Shown here: one piece after another, positions 47,247-58,319 of the stretch
Layout of the letters: every line of letters starts with the position of its first letter
Numbering within the stretch: the stretch's first letter is position 1
NCBI GenBank assembly: GCA_002937455.1
Contig: PTJZ01000001.1
Coordinates: 186,001 to 250,000 of the forward strand
Source: Alphaproteobacteria bacterium MarineAlpha11_Bin1
Lineage (GTDB): Bacteria; Pseudomonadota; Alphaproteobacteria; MPNO01; UBA830
Length of the DNA stretch: 64,000 bases
Direction of reading: 5' to 3'
Notes under the pieces: generated by a model
Databases searched by the model: none
Told to the model about the DNA's origin: nothing
The model's input: only the letters and a program-made list of their open reading frames with translations
Made by a program: the position numbers and the translations under genes

Positions 47247-48797
47247 ATGGACGGAATCGAGCTAGAAATCCTGTGGAGTAACCTCATCAGTGCTGCCAGT
47301 GAGCAGGCGCAGGCCTTGCGACGGATAGCGTTCAGCCCGGTGGTGCGCGAAGCAGGCGATCTGGCCTGTGCACTACTTGACCGAAAAGGGAGGATGATTG
47401 CTCAGGCGGTAACCGGAACGCCAGGCCATATCAATACACTCGCTGCAGCAGGTAAGCATTTCGTCGACAAATTCCCTCCGGATAGCTTGGTCGAGGGCGA
47501 CATTCTAATTACTAATGACCCATGGCTGTCGGCGGGACATTTCTTCGACATCTCCGTCATCACCCCGGTTTTTCGTAAAGGTAAAGTAATCGCATTCTTC
47601 GGTTCAACGATCCATCACACCGACATCGGTGGATACGGCGTCGGAGCCGGGGCGCGCGATGTTCATGAGGAGGGCCTTTGGATTCCTCGTGCAAAGCTCT
47701 ACGAAGCCGGCAAGCCGAATGAACTCCTTTTCGACATGATACGCCACAATGTCCGTACCCCCGACGAGGTACTGGGAGACCTCGCGGCACAGGTATCATC
47801 AGGCCGTGTCGGCGTGGAACGACTTCAGCTTCTGTGCGACAGACATAATCTTGACGATATTGAGCAACTAGCTGAAGAAATCATCACTCGGTCCGAGACA
47901 GCGACGCGAGAGTCAATTCGCAAGCTAGAGTCTGGGACCTATCACGGCGAGAGTCGATTCGACATTCCGGGTGGACAGGAAATTTTGCTGAAATGCGCAT
48001 TAATTATTAATGCCGACGAAGGCTCTGTGCACATTGATTTTACCGGCTCGTCTGGAGCAAGCCCGCACGGCGTTAATGTGGTCTTGAATTATACTCACGC
48101 CTATTCGACGTTTGCCCTGAGATCTACCCTTGATCCCGATTTACCGAATAACTACGGCAGCCTAAAACCCATCACCGTCAGCGCTCCGGATGGCTGTATC
48201 GTCAATGCCAAGTACCCTTCCCCAGTCGCCGCGCGCCATGTGGTTGGTATGTATGTACCGATGCCAATCCTAAAGGCACTTTATCAGGTCACCCCGGGCC
48301 AAGTGTTAGCAGAGGGTGCTGGCGCGGTATGGACGTTTCAGATACAGGGTAAAGACGAACAGGGGGACCCATTCACTAGCGCTATGTTCAACTATTCAGG
48401 CGGCATGGGGGCTCGCCGCGAAAAACCTGGCCTGGGCGCCACTTGCTATCCAACTGGTGTGGCGGCGGTACCGGTAGAAGTATTGGAAGCGGCCATGCCG
48501 ATCGAATTTACACAGAAGGAACTGATCGACGGGTCTGGCGGTGAAGGCGCGACTAAAGGCGGCGACGGGCAGGTCATTGCCTTCCACCTTCGCACAGAAG
48601 AAGACTGGCTGCTCAATGCCGTTCCTAGTCGCGTGAAAATTGGCGCAGAGGGACTAGATGGTGGCGAGCATGGTAAGGCCGGTCGTTTCATGATCAATGG
48701 CAAAGATGCTGCTCAAGCCAATAAAATTGTTATGCGACCGGACGATAAGGTCTTATTGGAAACACCGGGCGGAGGTGGTTACGGTAAGATGAAATGA
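47247..48797 (+). CDS. hyuB: hydantoinase/oxoprolinase HyuB-type subunit
   Basis: A 516-aa HyuB-type subunit, partner of the preceding HyuA. The start used opens MDGIELEILWSNLI, exactly where the family domain starts, with AAGGAG 12 nt upstream. The frame is open back into hyuA and an ATG at 47181 is an alternative. Family motifs include REAGDLACALLDRKGRM near residue 36, NDPWLSAGHFFDISV near 90 and GGGGYGK at the C-terminus. The two subunits form the ATP-dependent amidohydrolase. Confidence 0.93.
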   Translation: MDGIELEILWSNLISAASEQAQALRRIAFSPVVREAGDLACALLDRKGRMIAQAVTGTPGHINTLAAAGKHFVDKFPPDSLVEGDILITNDPWLSAGHFFDISVITPVFRKGKVIAFFGSTIHHTDIGGYGVGAGARDVHEEGLWIPRAKLYEAGKPNELLFDMIRHNVRTPDEVLGDLAAQVSSGRVGVERLQLLCDRHNLDDIEQLAEEIITRSETATRESIRKLESGTYHGESRFDIPGGQEILLKCALIINADEGSVHIDFTGSSGASPHGVNVVLNYTHAYSTFALRSTLDPDLPNNYGSLKPITVSAPDGCIVNAKYPSPVAARHVVGMYVPMPILKALYQVTPGQVLAEGAGAVWTFQIQGKDEQGDPFTSAMFNYSGGMGARREKPGLGATCYPTGVAAVPVEVLEAAMPIEFTQKELIDGSGGEGATKGGDGQVIAFHLRTEEDWLLNAVPSRVKIGAEGLDGGEHGKAGRFMINGKDAAQANKIVMRPDDKVLLETPGGGGYGKMK

Positions 48798-48969
48798 CAC
48801 AAAAAATCGCTATATTAGTTAACTCGGATTCTTAAAGAACCGGACCCTGAAGGTAGTTTGAGATCTTGACGACGCAGAGTAAAGTGACCAACCCGACTAG
48901 CACTTAAGTCCTCTCAGAACCTGAATAATGACGGCTTAGCTGAACCGCAAAACGAGGGAGTATTGGAAG

Positions 48970-49371
48970 ATGGTAGATGGAAATCCAGTTGGAACCCTGC
49001 AGACCACCAGCTTCGCAAATTGGGACGAATTGGACCGGGAATGGGTCCGGGAAGGGATAGAGCGGGTCGGCTTTCGTGGCGAGGACACACTTCTAGTAAT
49101 GAACTGGATGCAACCAGGCATGGAACCCGGCCCTCACAGTCACCCGTTCGAACAGATCGCTGTAATCGTTCAGGGCACAGTTCGGTTCCACGTTGGCGAT
49201 AAGGTATACGACGCAGCACCTGGCTCCATGATCCGCATCCCACCGAACGTGGAGCACTGGGGGGAGGTGATAGGCGACGAACCAGCCATGAACTTAGATG
49301 TCTTCAACCCAATTCGCGCTGATTATCGGCACCTAGTTGAACATCAAGCTGAAGATTTCGGGGAGAATTAG
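48970..49371 (+). CDS. single-domain cupin protein
   Basis: A 133-aa cupin. The metal motif HSHPFEQ gives His56, His58 and Glu61, and His96 completes the set in VEHWGEV; GSMIRIPP is the second cupin motif. All four ligands are present, so it should bind a metal. No catalytic assignment is possible. It lies 172 nt after hyuB, and its position suggests a supporting role in the same catabolic block. Confidence 0.86.
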   Translation: MVDGNPVGTLQTTSFANWDELDREWVREGIERVGFRGEDTLLVMNWMQPGMEPGPHSHPFEQIAVIVQGTVRFHVGDKVYDAAPGSMIRIPPNVEHWGEVIGDEPAMNLDVFNPIRADYRHLVEHQAEDFGEN

Positions 49372-49621
49372 AGAGAAACCGGAACCTCAAACAGATATTC
49401 CAGAAACGAATGAGAATTTTACCGGACGAGGTCTTAAGTCAGTTTAAGTAAATTTTCCTGTATTCCCACCTACCGGGGCTATGCAGTCGTGTTGATCTTT
49501 AAAGAATCCTCACTTTTCTCTGATTTTCGATTTAGCTAAGGGGGGGTATTAATCATCAAGTTAAACCTTGTGATTTAATTAAGCCTTGGTTCGGTCCCGA
49601 TATCAAAGCGAGGTAAAAACT

Positions 49622-50452
49622 ATGCTTACTCTTTACACCTTTCACAACTCTATCTGCACCCAAAAGGTGTTCATTACATTGGCTGAGAAAGGGATGGAGT
49701 GCGAAGAGGAGACGGTCAATTTGTTTGCTGCAGAGCAATACAGCCCGGCATACCTTAAAATCAATCCGAAGGGCGTTGTGCCAACGCTGGTACATGAGGG
49801 GCGGACGATTCCAGAGTCGTCTCTTATCTGCGAATATATTGACGAAACGTGGCCAGACAGCGGCCCAGGGGGAAAACTAATACCATATGGCCCGTTCCTG
49901 AAATCACGTATGCGTCTGTTTTCCAAACTGGTGGACGAGACCATTTTCGAGTCTACACGCGAGCTATCGTTTTCTGCCATGTTCCGGGAGAAGATGAAGA
50001 AAATGCCGGAAGAGCAGCGCCGAAAGCGATTCGCTAACGTAGGCGATCCGAGCAAGCGAGCACGACTGATCTCGACGTATGAACAAGGGATAGAGAGCCC
50101 ATATGTGTTTCAGGCTATTGGTAATTGGGAAAAGGCGTTCAGCGCAATTGATGCATCGATAGCCGAGTTCGGAGGACCCTGGCTCCTAGGCACGCGCTTT
50201 ACCCTCGCCGATATAAATATGATCCCTTATCTTTGGCGAATAGAGTACCTTGATCTGATAGATATCTGGCTCGATGACCATGATGCCGCGGCCGCATGGT
50301 GGGAGCGGGCCAAAACTCGGCCAAGTGCAGTTTCCTGTATCCCCGACCGGCTGAACGAAGATGATATCAATGCCATGAAAGAACACGGCGGCAAGCTGCG
50401 GGACGCCACGCTTAAGAAACGTAAAGAATACTTAGGTTTAAAGCCTAAATGA
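49622..50452 (+). CDS. glutathione S-transferase family protein
   Basis: A 276-aa glutathione transferase, somewhat longer than the usual 200-230 aa. The thioredoxin-like N-terminal domain starts LTLYTFHNSICTQKV, with a candidate Ser/Cys near residues 10-12, the cis-proline in GVVPTLVHEG, and the ESSLICEYID glutathione-binding motif near residue 62. The helical C-terminal domain has the FTLADINMIPYLWRI hydrophobic staple near 195. The ATG has GAGG about 10 nt upstream. Substrate unknown; it may process reactive intermediates made by neighbours. Confidence 0.9.
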   Translation: MLTLYTFHNSICTQKVFITLAEKGMECEEETVNLFAAEQYSPAYLKINPKGVVPTLVHEGRTIPESSLICEYIDETWPDSGPGGKLIPYGPFLKSRMRLFSKLVDETIFESTRELSFSAMFREKMKKMPEEQRRKRFANVGDPSKRARLISTYEQGIESPYVFQAIGNWEKAFSAIDASIAEFGGPWLLGTRFTLADINMIPYLWRIEYLDLIDIWLDDHDAAAAWWERAKTRPSAVSCIPDRLNEDDINAMKEHGGKLRDATLKKRKEYLGLKPK

Positions 50453-50593
50453 CACCGGGCCTCGGCGGCGATTTCTAGAGGTCGGCACTGTCGGAGAATT
50501 GGTGACCGGACATCTACCTAAATCGCGGCACAAAATATCAAAACCCAGGTCGCCGGTATGTTCCAATTATTAGAATATACTAGGGTTCATCCC

Positions 50594-51469
50594 CTATCGC
50601 ACGGTAGTTGGCTTAATTCTTCTAAGCCGTGGGGCGCTACCATCTACCTCAAACCGCTCTATTTTGGCATTTTTTATCAGACCATCGACAAGTTCGGTGA
50701 TTATTTTCTGTGTTAAATCTTGTCGGAGCTTTCCTCGGATTTCTTCGAAAGTCGGGGGTTTTGATTGACGTTTATCCTCGATCTTTATTACATGCCAGCC
50801 GAACGGGGACTGCACGGGCACCTTTGTGTACTCGCCTTTCCTTAGCGCGAAGGCTGCCTTTTCAAAAGGCGGTACCATCTGACCACGACCGAAATATTTT
50901 AAATCGCCGCCCTGGGATTTTGAGGGGCCTATAGAATTATCGAATGCCAATTTCGCAAAATCGGCGCCTCCATCCAGCTTCTTAACCAGTAATTTTGCCT
51001 CTGACTCAGTCTTAACCAAAATATGTCGCGCTCTTATCTCTTCCTTGGAAGGAAGATTCTCAAACGCATCCTCATATTTTGCTCGAAGCATCTTATCAGT
51101 CAATCGTGCATTTATCACCTTCGCGAGCAGCGCTTCTTCGAGCAGTCGGTCTTTGATAAGGCGCAACCGGTCTTGATAAGCGGCAGACTCATGCAGATTT
51201 TCTTCCCTCGCCTTAGCGACCAGCAGCTTGGAACGCACCAATTGATTAACCAGCGGCAAAAATACTTGGTCCATTGGCAGCTCGCGATACTGTTCTGGTA
51301 GTTGGGTTCGAGCAGCATAAACATCGGATCGAAAAATGTTGGCACCGTCAACAGTGGCGACAACCGGATCGCTCCCTGATCCCGTACCCTGAATTTTATC
51401 TTCCGCGCTTACCGGCAGACAGACCGCAATTTCTATACTAAACGCGGCTGCAAGTGTTCGGAGTTTCAT
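50594..51469 (-). CDS. exported peptidylprolyl isomerase (parvulin/SurA-PpiC type)
   Basis: A 291-aa periplasmic chaperone-isomerase. The signal peptide is residues 1-22 (LAAAFSIEIAVCLPVSA then EDK). An N-terminal SurA-like helical region (about 30-140) precedes one parvulin domain (about 143-240) with IRARHILVKTE, GGDLKYFGRGQMVPPFEKAAF and the closing FGWHVIKIED. It assists folding of exported and outer-membrane proteins. It diverges from secA, the standard order in alphaproteobacteria. Confidence 0.94.
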   Translation of the reverse strand: MKLRTLAAAFSIEIAVCLPVSAEDKIQGTGSGSDPVVATVDGANIFRSDVYAARTQLPEQYRELPMDQVFLPLVNQLVRSKLLVAKAREENLHESAAYQDRLRLIKDRLLEEALLAKVINARLTDKMLRAKYEDAFENLPSKEEIRARHILVKTESEAKLLVKKLDGGADFAKLAFDNSIGPSKSQGGDLKYFGRGQMVPPFEKAAFALRKGEYTKVPVQSPFGWHVIKIEDKRQSKPPTFEEIRGKLRQDLTQKIITELVDGLIKNAKIERFEVDGSAPRLRRIKPTTVR

Positions 51470-51607
51470 GAGTTTTTCCTTATACTCGGCTCTCTTAGTT
51501 CCAAATCAGCGCTATATAATTTATCCAGCACTCTATCTTGGACTATAGTTTCAGTACGTAAATAGCGGGTTTTTTGAGAGATTACATTAATTCTGGCACC
51601 GTTTACG

Positions 51608-51636
51608 TTGACTTGGTTGATTTTGGTGCATATTTG
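51608..51636 (+). promoter_or_regulatory. candidate promoter of secA
   Basis: TTGACT (51608-51613) and TATTTG (51631-51636) are spaced by 17 nt, with the -10 box about 80 nt before the secA ATG. The -35 match is good and the -10 match is weak. Confidence 0.3.
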
Positions 51637-51715
51637 TTCGCACTTTCCCCATTTGTGGTAGTGTCCAGCCGCTCAGCTCCGGCATTTTTATGGGCGGTAT
51701 AGTCGAGGAACCCGA

Positions 51716-54532
51716 ATGTTAAAGTCGATCGCGCAACGCTTTTTTGGCAGTGCCAATGATCGCGAAGTCAAACGCCTCTTAGGTATCGTGGACCAGATCA
51801 ATGCACTCGAACCGGAGGTTGAAAAACTCTCGGACCATGAGCTCAAAGCTCGGACTGGCGAATTTCGCAGCAAGCATGAGGACGGCGTCGATCTCGACGA
51901 ACTTCTACCCGATGTCTTTGCGACCGTTCGCGAGGCCGCTAAGCGTACATTGGGCCAACGCCACTACGATGTGCAACTGCTGGGTGGTATGGTTTTACAC
52001 CAAGGTAAAATCGCCGAAATGCGCACCGGTGAGGGTAAGACGCTAGTTGCCACCCTACCAGTTTATCTCAATGCTATTGCGGGTAAGGGCGTCCACGTAG
52101 TTACCGTCAACGACTACTTAGCATCCCGCGATGCGGACTGGATGGGTGAAATATACAAATTTCTCGGCCTCACGGTTGGCTGCATCACCCACGGGTTGGA
52201 AGACGATGAAAGACAGCAAGCGTACGCTTGCGATGTTACATACGGCACTAACAATGAATTTGGTTTCGATTATCTCCGCGACAACATGAAGTTTCAAATA
52301 GAAGAAATGGTCCAGCGGGAATTTAATTTCGCGATCGTCGATGAAGTCGACAATATCTTTATCGATGAAGCCCGAACGCCTCTGATTATTTCCGGGCCCG
52401 CAGAAGATGCAGCTGAACTTTACGCCGCAATTGACCAAATCATCCCCAGGCTTGGGCCCGATGATTACGAAAAGGACGAGAAGCAGCGGACAGTCGTACT
52501 TACAGAGATAGGAACCGAAAACGTCGAACAAATCCTAAGCGATATGGATATGCTCAACGGCGCAACACTCTATGACATTACGAATGTGTCGCTCGTTCAT
52601 CACGTGCAGCAAGCGCTGCGTGCACACACGCTTTTTCAGCGCGACACCGACTATATTGTTAAAGATGATGCGATTATCATCATCGACGAATTCACTGGGC
52701 GAATGATGGAGGGCCGGCGGTTCTCGGAAGGCTTACACCAGGCCTTAGAGGCAAAAGAGGGCGTGACGGTCCAGAATGAGAACCAGACACTCGCATCGAT
52801 CACATTCCAAAACTATTTTCGGGCCTACCCAAAGCTCGCAGGCATGACCGGTACAGCCATGACAGAGGCCGGTGAATTTGCAGAAATCTACGGGCTAGAG
52901 GTCGTCGATATTCCGACTAATATGCCTCAAGTTCGGATTGACGAAGACGATGAGGTGTATCGCACAGCAGAGGAAAAATATAACGCTATTCTAGAAGAAA
53001 TACGGGTATGTCGCGAGAAAAACCAGCCGATTCTAGTTGGTACAGTCTCCATTGAGAAGTCCGAACTTCTGTCAGAGATTCTCAGCGAAAATAAAATCGA
53101 CCATAAAGTTCTCAACGCTCGATTCCACGAGCAGGAAGCCCACATAATCGCGCAAGCTGGGCAGCCTGGCGCGGTTACCATTGCAACTAATATGGCGGGT
53201 CGGGGTACCGACATTCAACTCGGCGGAAATCTCGAGATGCAAATCGAGCGTCAGGTCGCTGATCTGCCTGCAGATAAGCGCGAAAAACAGCGTGGCGACT
53301 TAGCCAAAGCAATAGAAGCTGAGATCGCTGAAGCTAGAGAAATTGTGCTGGAAGCAGGCGGTTTATACGTTATCGGTACAGAACGCCACGAAGCCCGGCG
53401 CATCGATAACCAATTGCGTGGGCGATCAGGTCGCCAAGGCGACCCCGGACGTTCAAAATTTTATCTATCCCTAGACGACGATTTAATGCGTATCTTCGGA
53501 TCGGAGCGTATCGATACAATGCTGCGCAAACTTGGTCTCGAAGAGGGCGAAGCGATTATCCACCCCTGGATCAACAAGGCGCTCGAAAAAGCACAGAGGA
53601 AAGTTGAAGAACGCAACTACGAAATTCGCAAGAATCTCTTAAAGTATGATGATGTTATGAACGATCAACGTAAAGTGATCTATGAACAGCGAAAGGAGCT
53701 GATGATCACTGAAGACGTGTCGGAAACGGTTGTCGAAATGCGCGAACAGGCTATAGAAGACGCTGTTGCGCGCTGTATTCCAGAGAAAGCCTACGCCGAA
53801 CAATGGGATACGGCCGGTCTCCACGAAGAAACCATGCGTCTTTTAGGTCTTGATCTACCCGTTACAGAATGGGCGGCGGAGGAGGGTATCGCCGACGAAG
53901 AGATTACCGATCGATTAAAAAAGCAGTCAGCTAGCAAAATGGCTTCCAAGACAGCGAATTATGGCGCTGAGTTAATGCGTCTGGCCGAGAAGAGCCTTCT
54001 ATTGCAGTTGCTTGATCAGACCTGGAAAGAACATCTGCTAGCTCTTGATCATCTTCGACAGGGTATTGGACTCCGAGCCTACGGCCAGAAAGACCCACTC
54101 AACGAATATAAACGTGAAGCTTTCGATATGTTTGAGGGCATGCTTGATAATCTGCGCGAGACGGTGACTTCGGTGATGTGCCACCTCGAACTATCGATCG
54201 ACGCCGACGAACTAGCCGAAATGGAAAGGGCACAAGCGGAAATAGAAATGCAGGAAACTCGCATGGATCCTGCATTTGCAGAAAACGAAATGACAACAGC
54301 CCTAGGGCATGAATTACACCCTGCCGCGAAGATTCAGTCCCAAGGTTCTTCGACCCCATTGCTGTCGGCCGATATCGACCCGTCGGAGGCTCCAGACGGC
54401 TGGGAGCTTAATTCGGTGTTAGGAAGATGGGTCAACCCAAACGACCGAGATACTTGGGGTAAAGTACCACGCAATGCCTCTTGCCCCTGTGGGTCAGGCA
54501 AGAAATACAAGCACTGCCATGGACGAGTTTAG
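51716..54532 (+). CDS. secA: preprotein translocase ATPase SecA
   Basis: Motor ATPase driving proteins through SecYEG, 938 aa. Walker [10 protein letters not shown] is at residues 102-110 and the DEAD-type motif [20 protein letters not shown] is near 207. The preprotein cross-linking and helical domains follow, and the second RecA domain has [11 protein letters not shown] near 494. The zinc finger [13 protein letters not shown] at the extreme C-terminus is intact, so it should bind SecB. GAGGAA precedes the ATG. Confidence 0.98.
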   Translation: MLKSIAQRFFGSANDREVKRLLGIVDQINALEPEVEKLSDHELKARTGEFRSKHEDGVDLDELLPDVFATVREAAKRTLGQRHYDVQLLGGMVLHQGKIAEMRTGEGKTLVATLPVYLNAIAGKGVHVVTVNDYLASRDADWMGEIYKFLGLTVGCITHGLEDDERQQAYACDVTYGTNNEFGFDYLRDNMKFQIEEMVQREFNFAIVDEVDNIFIDEARTPLIISGPAEDAAELYAAIDQIIPRLGPDDYEKDEKQRTVVLTEIGTENVEQILSDMDMLNGATLYDITNVSLVHHVQQALRAHTLFQRDTDYIVKDDAIIIIDEFTGRMMEGRRFSEGLHQALEAKEGVTVQNENQTLASITFQNYFRAYPKLAGMTGTAMTEAGEFAEIYGLEVVDIPTNMPQVRIDEDDEVYRTAEEKYNAILEEIRVCREKNQPILVGTVSIEKSELLSEILSENKIDHKVLNARFHEQEAHIIAQAGQPGAVTIATNMAGRGTDIQLGGNLEMQIERQVADLPADKREKQRGDLAKAIEAEIAEAREIVLEAGGLYVIGTERHEARRIDNQLRGRSGRQGDPGRSKFYLSLDDDLMRIFGSERIDTMLRKLGLEEGEAIIHPWINKALEKAQRKVEERNYEIRKNLLKYDDVMNDQRKVIYEQRKELMITEDVSETVVEMREQAIEDAVARCIPEKAYAEQWDTAGLHEETMRLLGLDLPVTEWAAEEGIADEEITDRLKKQSASKMASKTANYGAELMRLAEKSLLLQLLDQTWKEHLLALDHLRQGIGLRAYGQKDPLNEYKREAFDMFEGMLDNLRETVTSVMCHLELSIDADELAEMERAQAEIEMQETRMDPAFAENEMTTALGHELHPAAKIQSQGSSTPLLSADIDPSEAPDGWELNSVLGRWVNPNDRDTWGKVPRNASCPCGSGKKYKHCHGRV

Positions 54533-54580
54533 CAACTGCCGAGAGCGTTCTAATCGGGCTTTCAGCTAGGCGTAACGCTA

Positions 54581-55552
54581 TCAAATACCGTTGGTGTCAC
54601 CCATTTTTAGGAACTTCTCTCGGCGTTGCCGACGCAGCACCGGTCCATCAATGTTTATTAGCTCCGAGAGATTCTCAGAAATCGCCGCACCAGCCGCCCG
54701 AATCGTCGCTTCCCGGTTGCGGTGGGCAGCACCCAAGGGCTCGTCTACGATATCATCAATTACATCTAGTGCCAGTAAATCTTGGGCGGTCAATTTTAAA
54801 GCCTGTGCCGCCTCGGTCGCGTGGGCTCCGTCGCGCCACAAAATCGATGCACATCCTTCCGGGGATATCACTGAATAGACAGAATGCTCCAGCATTAGAA
54901 TGCGATCTGCTACCGCTATAGCAATTGCACCACCCGACCCCCCCTCACCGATCACCAGGCTAACAATTGGAACCTCGAGTCTGAGACAAGCTTCAATCGA
55001 TCGGGCTATAGCTTCCGCCTGACCGCGTTCCTCAGCGCCAATGCCGGGATACGCACCGGCGGTATCGACGAACGTGATTACGGGCAAACCAAAACGGTCG
55101 GCAAGTCTCATCAACCGCTGGGCTTTACGATACCCTTCCGGCCGTGCCATACCAAAATTATGTTTCACTCGCGATTCTGTATCATTGCCCTTTTCCTGAC
55201 CGATAATAACGACAGAATTGCCATCTAAGCGGCCAATTCCACCAATCACCGCTTGATCCTCGGCATAGGACCGATCCCCAGCCAACGGCGTAAAATCGGT
55301 AATAAGTATATCGATGTAATCAAGACAGTGCGGTCGGTTGGGATGACGGGCAACCTGTACTTTTTGCCAAGCGTTGAGTTTTGAATAGGTCTGCATCAAT
55401 TGCTTGTCGACCCGTGACTGCAGACGTTCGACCTCATCAACAATACTAATTTCTCCATCGTCGCTCAGATGTCGTAGCTCCTCGATTTTCCCCTCTAGCT
55501 CAGCTATCGGTTTTTCGAAATCGAGAAATGAAGGTAGTCGTGTTTCTGCCAT
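54581..55552 (-). CDS. accA: acetyl-CoA carboxylase carboxyltransferase subunit alpha
   Basis: Alpha subunit of the carboxyltransferase that makes malonyl-CoA with AccD, 323 aa. [19 protein letters not shown] at the N-terminus, then [41 protein letters not shown] and [19 protein letters not shown] near residue 215 are all standard. It begins 2 nt after xerD's stop and is in the xerD operon. It converges on secA, with 48 nt between the stops. Confidence 0.97.
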   Translation of the reverse strand: MAETRLPSFLDFEKPIAELEGKIEELRHLSDDGEISIVDEVERLQSRVDKQLMQTYSKLNAWQKVQVARHPNRPHCLDYIDILITDFTPLAGDRSYAEDQAVIGGIGRLDGNSVVIIGQEKGNDTESRVKHNFGMARPEGYRKAQRLMRLADRFGLPVITFVDTAGAYPGIGAEERGQAEAIARSIEACLRLEVPIVSLVIGEGGSGGAIAIAVADRILMLEHSVYSVISPEGCASILWRDGAHATEAAQALKLTAQDLLALDVIDDIVDEPLGAAHRNREATIRAAGAAISENLSELINIDGPVLRRQRREKFLKMGDTNGI

Positions 55553-55554
55553 TA

Positions 55555-56508
55555 TCAGATCCGGATGCCTGCTAGCGGGTGAACGTCCTGCACCAACGAT
55601 TTTAGCCGCTCGTCGAGAACATGGGTATATATCTGAGTGGTCGAGATATCGGCATGGCCGAGCATTTTCTGAACACTCCTGAGGTCTGCGCCGTTTGCGA
55701 GCAGATGCGTGGCGAAGGCATGGCGTAAAAGATGTGGTGTTATCCGAAGAGGATCGATGCCAGCGGACACTGCAAGCTTGTCAAGCTGTTTGGCGAATGC
55801 ATCCCGGGTCAGGTGTCCACCCGCTGCCCGCGATGGAAACAGCCACGGTTCCGGTTTAGTGGTGTCCTGAACTAATTTCTCGCGAAACGGTAGCCAATTT
55901 TGGATAGCAATACGGGCTGCTTCTCCCAAGGGTACCAACCGCTCCTTGCCCCCTTTACCTCGCACGGTAACCACCCTTCCGTCGCGCGATAGAGACGACA
56001 GTCTTAGACTGACGAGTTCTGAGACTCGGAGACCTGTTGCGTACAAAATCTCAATAAGCGCTGTCAACCTTGCGCCGCGCCACCCTTCAACTTGCGAGGC
56101 CTCTACCATTAACGCATCGACCTCAAGAAACCCTGGAACCTTGGGTAGGGATCGCCCCAAGCGCGGGGAGTCAATTTTGGTAGTCGGATCATCATCGCGC
56201 AGTTTTTCCAGTATAAGGAACCTGTGGAACTGACGTATCGCTGACAGCTTTCGCGCCTGTGTGCGGGCGGTGATATCAGATTCCGAGAGTTTTATCACAA
56301 AGTCACGCACATGTGTGGACTCGGCGATAATGCCGTCTACTCCGGCCCGCTTGAGATATTGCAGATACTGCTCGATATCGCGGCGATAGGCGTCGATGGT
56401 ATTAGCAGATGCACCTCTTTCGGCTAACATCATCTCAATAAAAAGAGTGAGATTATTATCAGAGTTGGCCTCAGCGGACGATATTTTTCTCACTAGATCG
56501 CTTCTCAT
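55555..56508 (-). CDS. xerD: tyrosine recombinase XerD
   Basis: Site-specific recombinase resolving chromosome dimers at dif with XerC, 317 aa. The full catalytic set is present: Arg161 (TGLRVSEL), Lys185 (GKGGKER), His259 and Arg262 (HLLRHAFA), His285 (LGHADI) and nucleophile Tyr294 (QIYTHV). The N-terminal SAM-like domain covers about residues 18-105. It is coupled to the preceding exported-protein gene by a 4-nt overlap and sits in the conserved accA-xerD context, so it is the housekeeping enzyme, not a phage integrase. Confidence 0.95.
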   Translation of the reverse strand: MRSDLVRKISSAEANSDNNLTLFIEMMLAERGASANTIDAYRRDIEQYLQYLKRAGVDGIIAESTHVRDFVIKLSESDITARTQARKLSAIRQFHRFLILEKLRDDDPTTKIDSPRLGRSLPKVPGFLEVDALMVEASQVEGWRGARLTALIEILYATGLRVSELVSLRLSSLSRDGRVVTVRGKGGKERLVPLGEAARIAIQNWLPFREKLVQDTTKPEPWLFPSRAAGGHLTRDAFAKQLDKLAVSAGIDPLRITPHLLRHAFATHLLANGADLRSVQKMLGHADISTTQIYTHVLDERLKSLVQDVHPLAGIRI

Positions 56509-58319
56509 AATCCGTGAAAAATCGCGGTTTCGATCGCAAGTAGCTGCGCGTCCCGTTCGAGCCCAATGGTTCGAAGGGCGGTAATAACCTTAAGTGCGTC
56601 ACCAAGCTTAAGCCTACCTCCAGGGCTATCAGCGGCGCCAACAGTCGCGAGGAGAACGGTCTCGCCTACTAGGACATTCGCAGTAGCTGCATCAACCCCC
56701 CTATGCCAGGCAATGTTCAATCCAGTATCGTCGCCGCCAAATGATTTATTCTTCAGTGATTTCCAAACAGCTGCCGAAATGGATCGCCCGAGAGATTCCA
56801 TCAGTCCGAAAAATACTCGTGCCTGTTTCTCTGCGGCCTGCGGGGCGGCTTGCTGTTTACGGTTGTACCATTCGATCAGTAGTTCGTCGGTTAGTGGGAC
56901 GGTATTGTCGGTATCGGCAAGAACTGCGAGAGGCCAAATGGCCGCCTCAGCTTCGCGTGCTTCATCGGAGATTTCTCTTTCACCGGCGGCAATACGATAC
57001 CAAGCCATTGCCTCTTCGACCCGGCCGCCGGTGAACAGTACCCGTGCCGCATCACCTGAGAACCAGTTCAATTCAACAACAGGCTTCAGCTCGGCCGTAA
57101 GTTGGATACTCGGACCAACGATTTCCGTGTAGCTATCGCGTTCGCGCCCAATCTGCCAAGCACGCCGAAGCACCTCTGCTCTCGCCAAAGGTAATTTTTG
57201 TACTGCAGCGGATCTCAGGATTAACGCCCGGTTTCTAGGTCCCCAAGTTTGCTCCGCTGCAGAGATCGGCGCGTTCATTTCTTCTTGCGAAAAGGGTATT
57301 CCGAGATACATCCGCAATATCTGGTCGCTGGTCAGTGCACCCGCCCGGTAGGCCTTTTCTGCCGCAATCAGGCGTACGACCAACGGTGCATTTGGCGAAA
57401 ACGCCACCGCTCTAATCACAGAAATGGCACCGTCTTGAACGATTTCTGCCGGGACCTGAAGCTTCGCAGCGCGCATCATCGCAAGATGCAGGGCGGTTGG
57501 GGATTTAAGTACAGGAGGACCTTCGTTCCGGGCGGCAGCAAGCGCATCTATAGCGGTAAAAAAGACAGGTTCTATCTCGTCCTCTCGCTCGAGCATTAGG
57601 TCAGCGATCAATGCCGCACGCGGATGGTCCCCCGATAGTGCCAAACAGAAGGCCTGTGTTTGTGACCAGTAAAGCCCAGAGTATTTATCTCGTGAATTCT
57701 TTACGGCGGTACAAGCGCCAGCGTTATCGTTGTTAAAGAATAGGGCCTCAATCCGCGTACGCGCCAGGCTTTCGTCCAAACGTTCATCGGCAGCCACTTT
57801 TAGCAAACCGAGCGCCTGACCGACTCTCCCCATCGCGAGAAGACGCTCGACTCGAAGTGCAACGAAATTAGCATCGGCCGGCTTATTAGCCGGAACATCG
57901 GCGCGAGATATAAGCAGCCGGACCGCAAGGCTCCGTAATACCGCGCTGGAAGAGGCGGCTGGCATTCGCGGCATCAGGGAGCTTACTTGAGACCAATCGG
58001 TACCCCGCCAAAAATTCTCCGCGAAACCACCTTGATTTTCTGATAGAAGACCGTTTGCATCCGGATCTAGCGAATCCAGCGTGTTTACGACTATACCGGA
58101 CACCTCCATAGGGCGGGGCGGTAGTGTTTCCGGGACTGATGATCTAACGGCAGACTCTCCCTGATCTGCGTCTAGCTGCCCGGAAAGAGGTACAGCAAGC
58201 TGTTTATCAATTTGGTTCGACGGCTGGTTGAGCTTAAGTTGGGCGTCAACAGAAAATGGGAGAAGGAGGGCGACCGCAAGATAAGTGCAAGCCAAATATC
58301 TATTTAGTGAACCGTTCAT
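56505..58319 (-). CDS. large exported helical protein of unknown function
   Basis: A 604-aa protein from the ATG whose product opens with a classic signal peptide (MNGSLNRYLACTY, hydrophobic VALLLPF, then VDAQ). The frame is open 24 codons further upstream. The mature part is helix-rich, with repeated short alanine/leucine helices (LAMGRVGQALGLLK, AAEKYRAGAL, GGRVEEAMAWYRIAA) suggesting TPR- or Sel1-like solenoids. No catalytic motif is seen. It lies between a tiny membrane-protein gene, which it overlaps by 20 nt, and xerD, coupled to both. A protein of this type in the same place is found in related genomes, as I recall. Confidence 0.82.
   Translation of the reverse strand: MNGSLNRYLACTYLAVALLLPFSVDAQLKLNQPSNQIDKQLAVPLSGQLDADQGESAVRSSVPETLPPRPMEVSGIVVNTLDSLDPDANGLLSENQGGFAENFWRGTDWSQVSSLMPRMPAASSSAVLRSLAVRLLISRADVPANKPADANFVALRVERLLAMGRVGQALGLLKVAADERLDESLARTRIEALFFNNDNAGACTAVKNSRDKYSGLYWSQTQAFCLALSGDHPRAALIADLMLEREDEIEPVFFTAIDALAAARNEGPPVLKSPTALHLAMMRAAKLQVPAEIVQDGAISVIRAVAFSPNAPLVVRLIAAEKAYRAGALTSDQILRMYLGIPFSQEEMNAPISAAEQTWGPRNRALILRSAAVQKLPLARAEVLRRAWQIGRERDSYTEIVGPSIQLTAELKPVVELNWFSGDAARVLFTGGRVEEAMAWYRIAAGEREISDEAREAEAAIWPLAVLADTDNTVPLTDELLIEWYNRKQQAAPQAAEKQARVFFGLMESLGRSISAAVWKSLKNKSFGGDDTGLNIAWHRGVDAATANVLVGETVLLATVGAADSPGGRLKLGDALKVITALRTIGLERDAQLLAIETAIFHGL

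Noticed and set aside
55555..56508. Tyrosine recombinase as evidence of a mobile element
   Set aside because: It has the XerD length and catalytic set and sits in the conserved accA-xerD context, so it is the chromosomal dimer-resolution enzyme.
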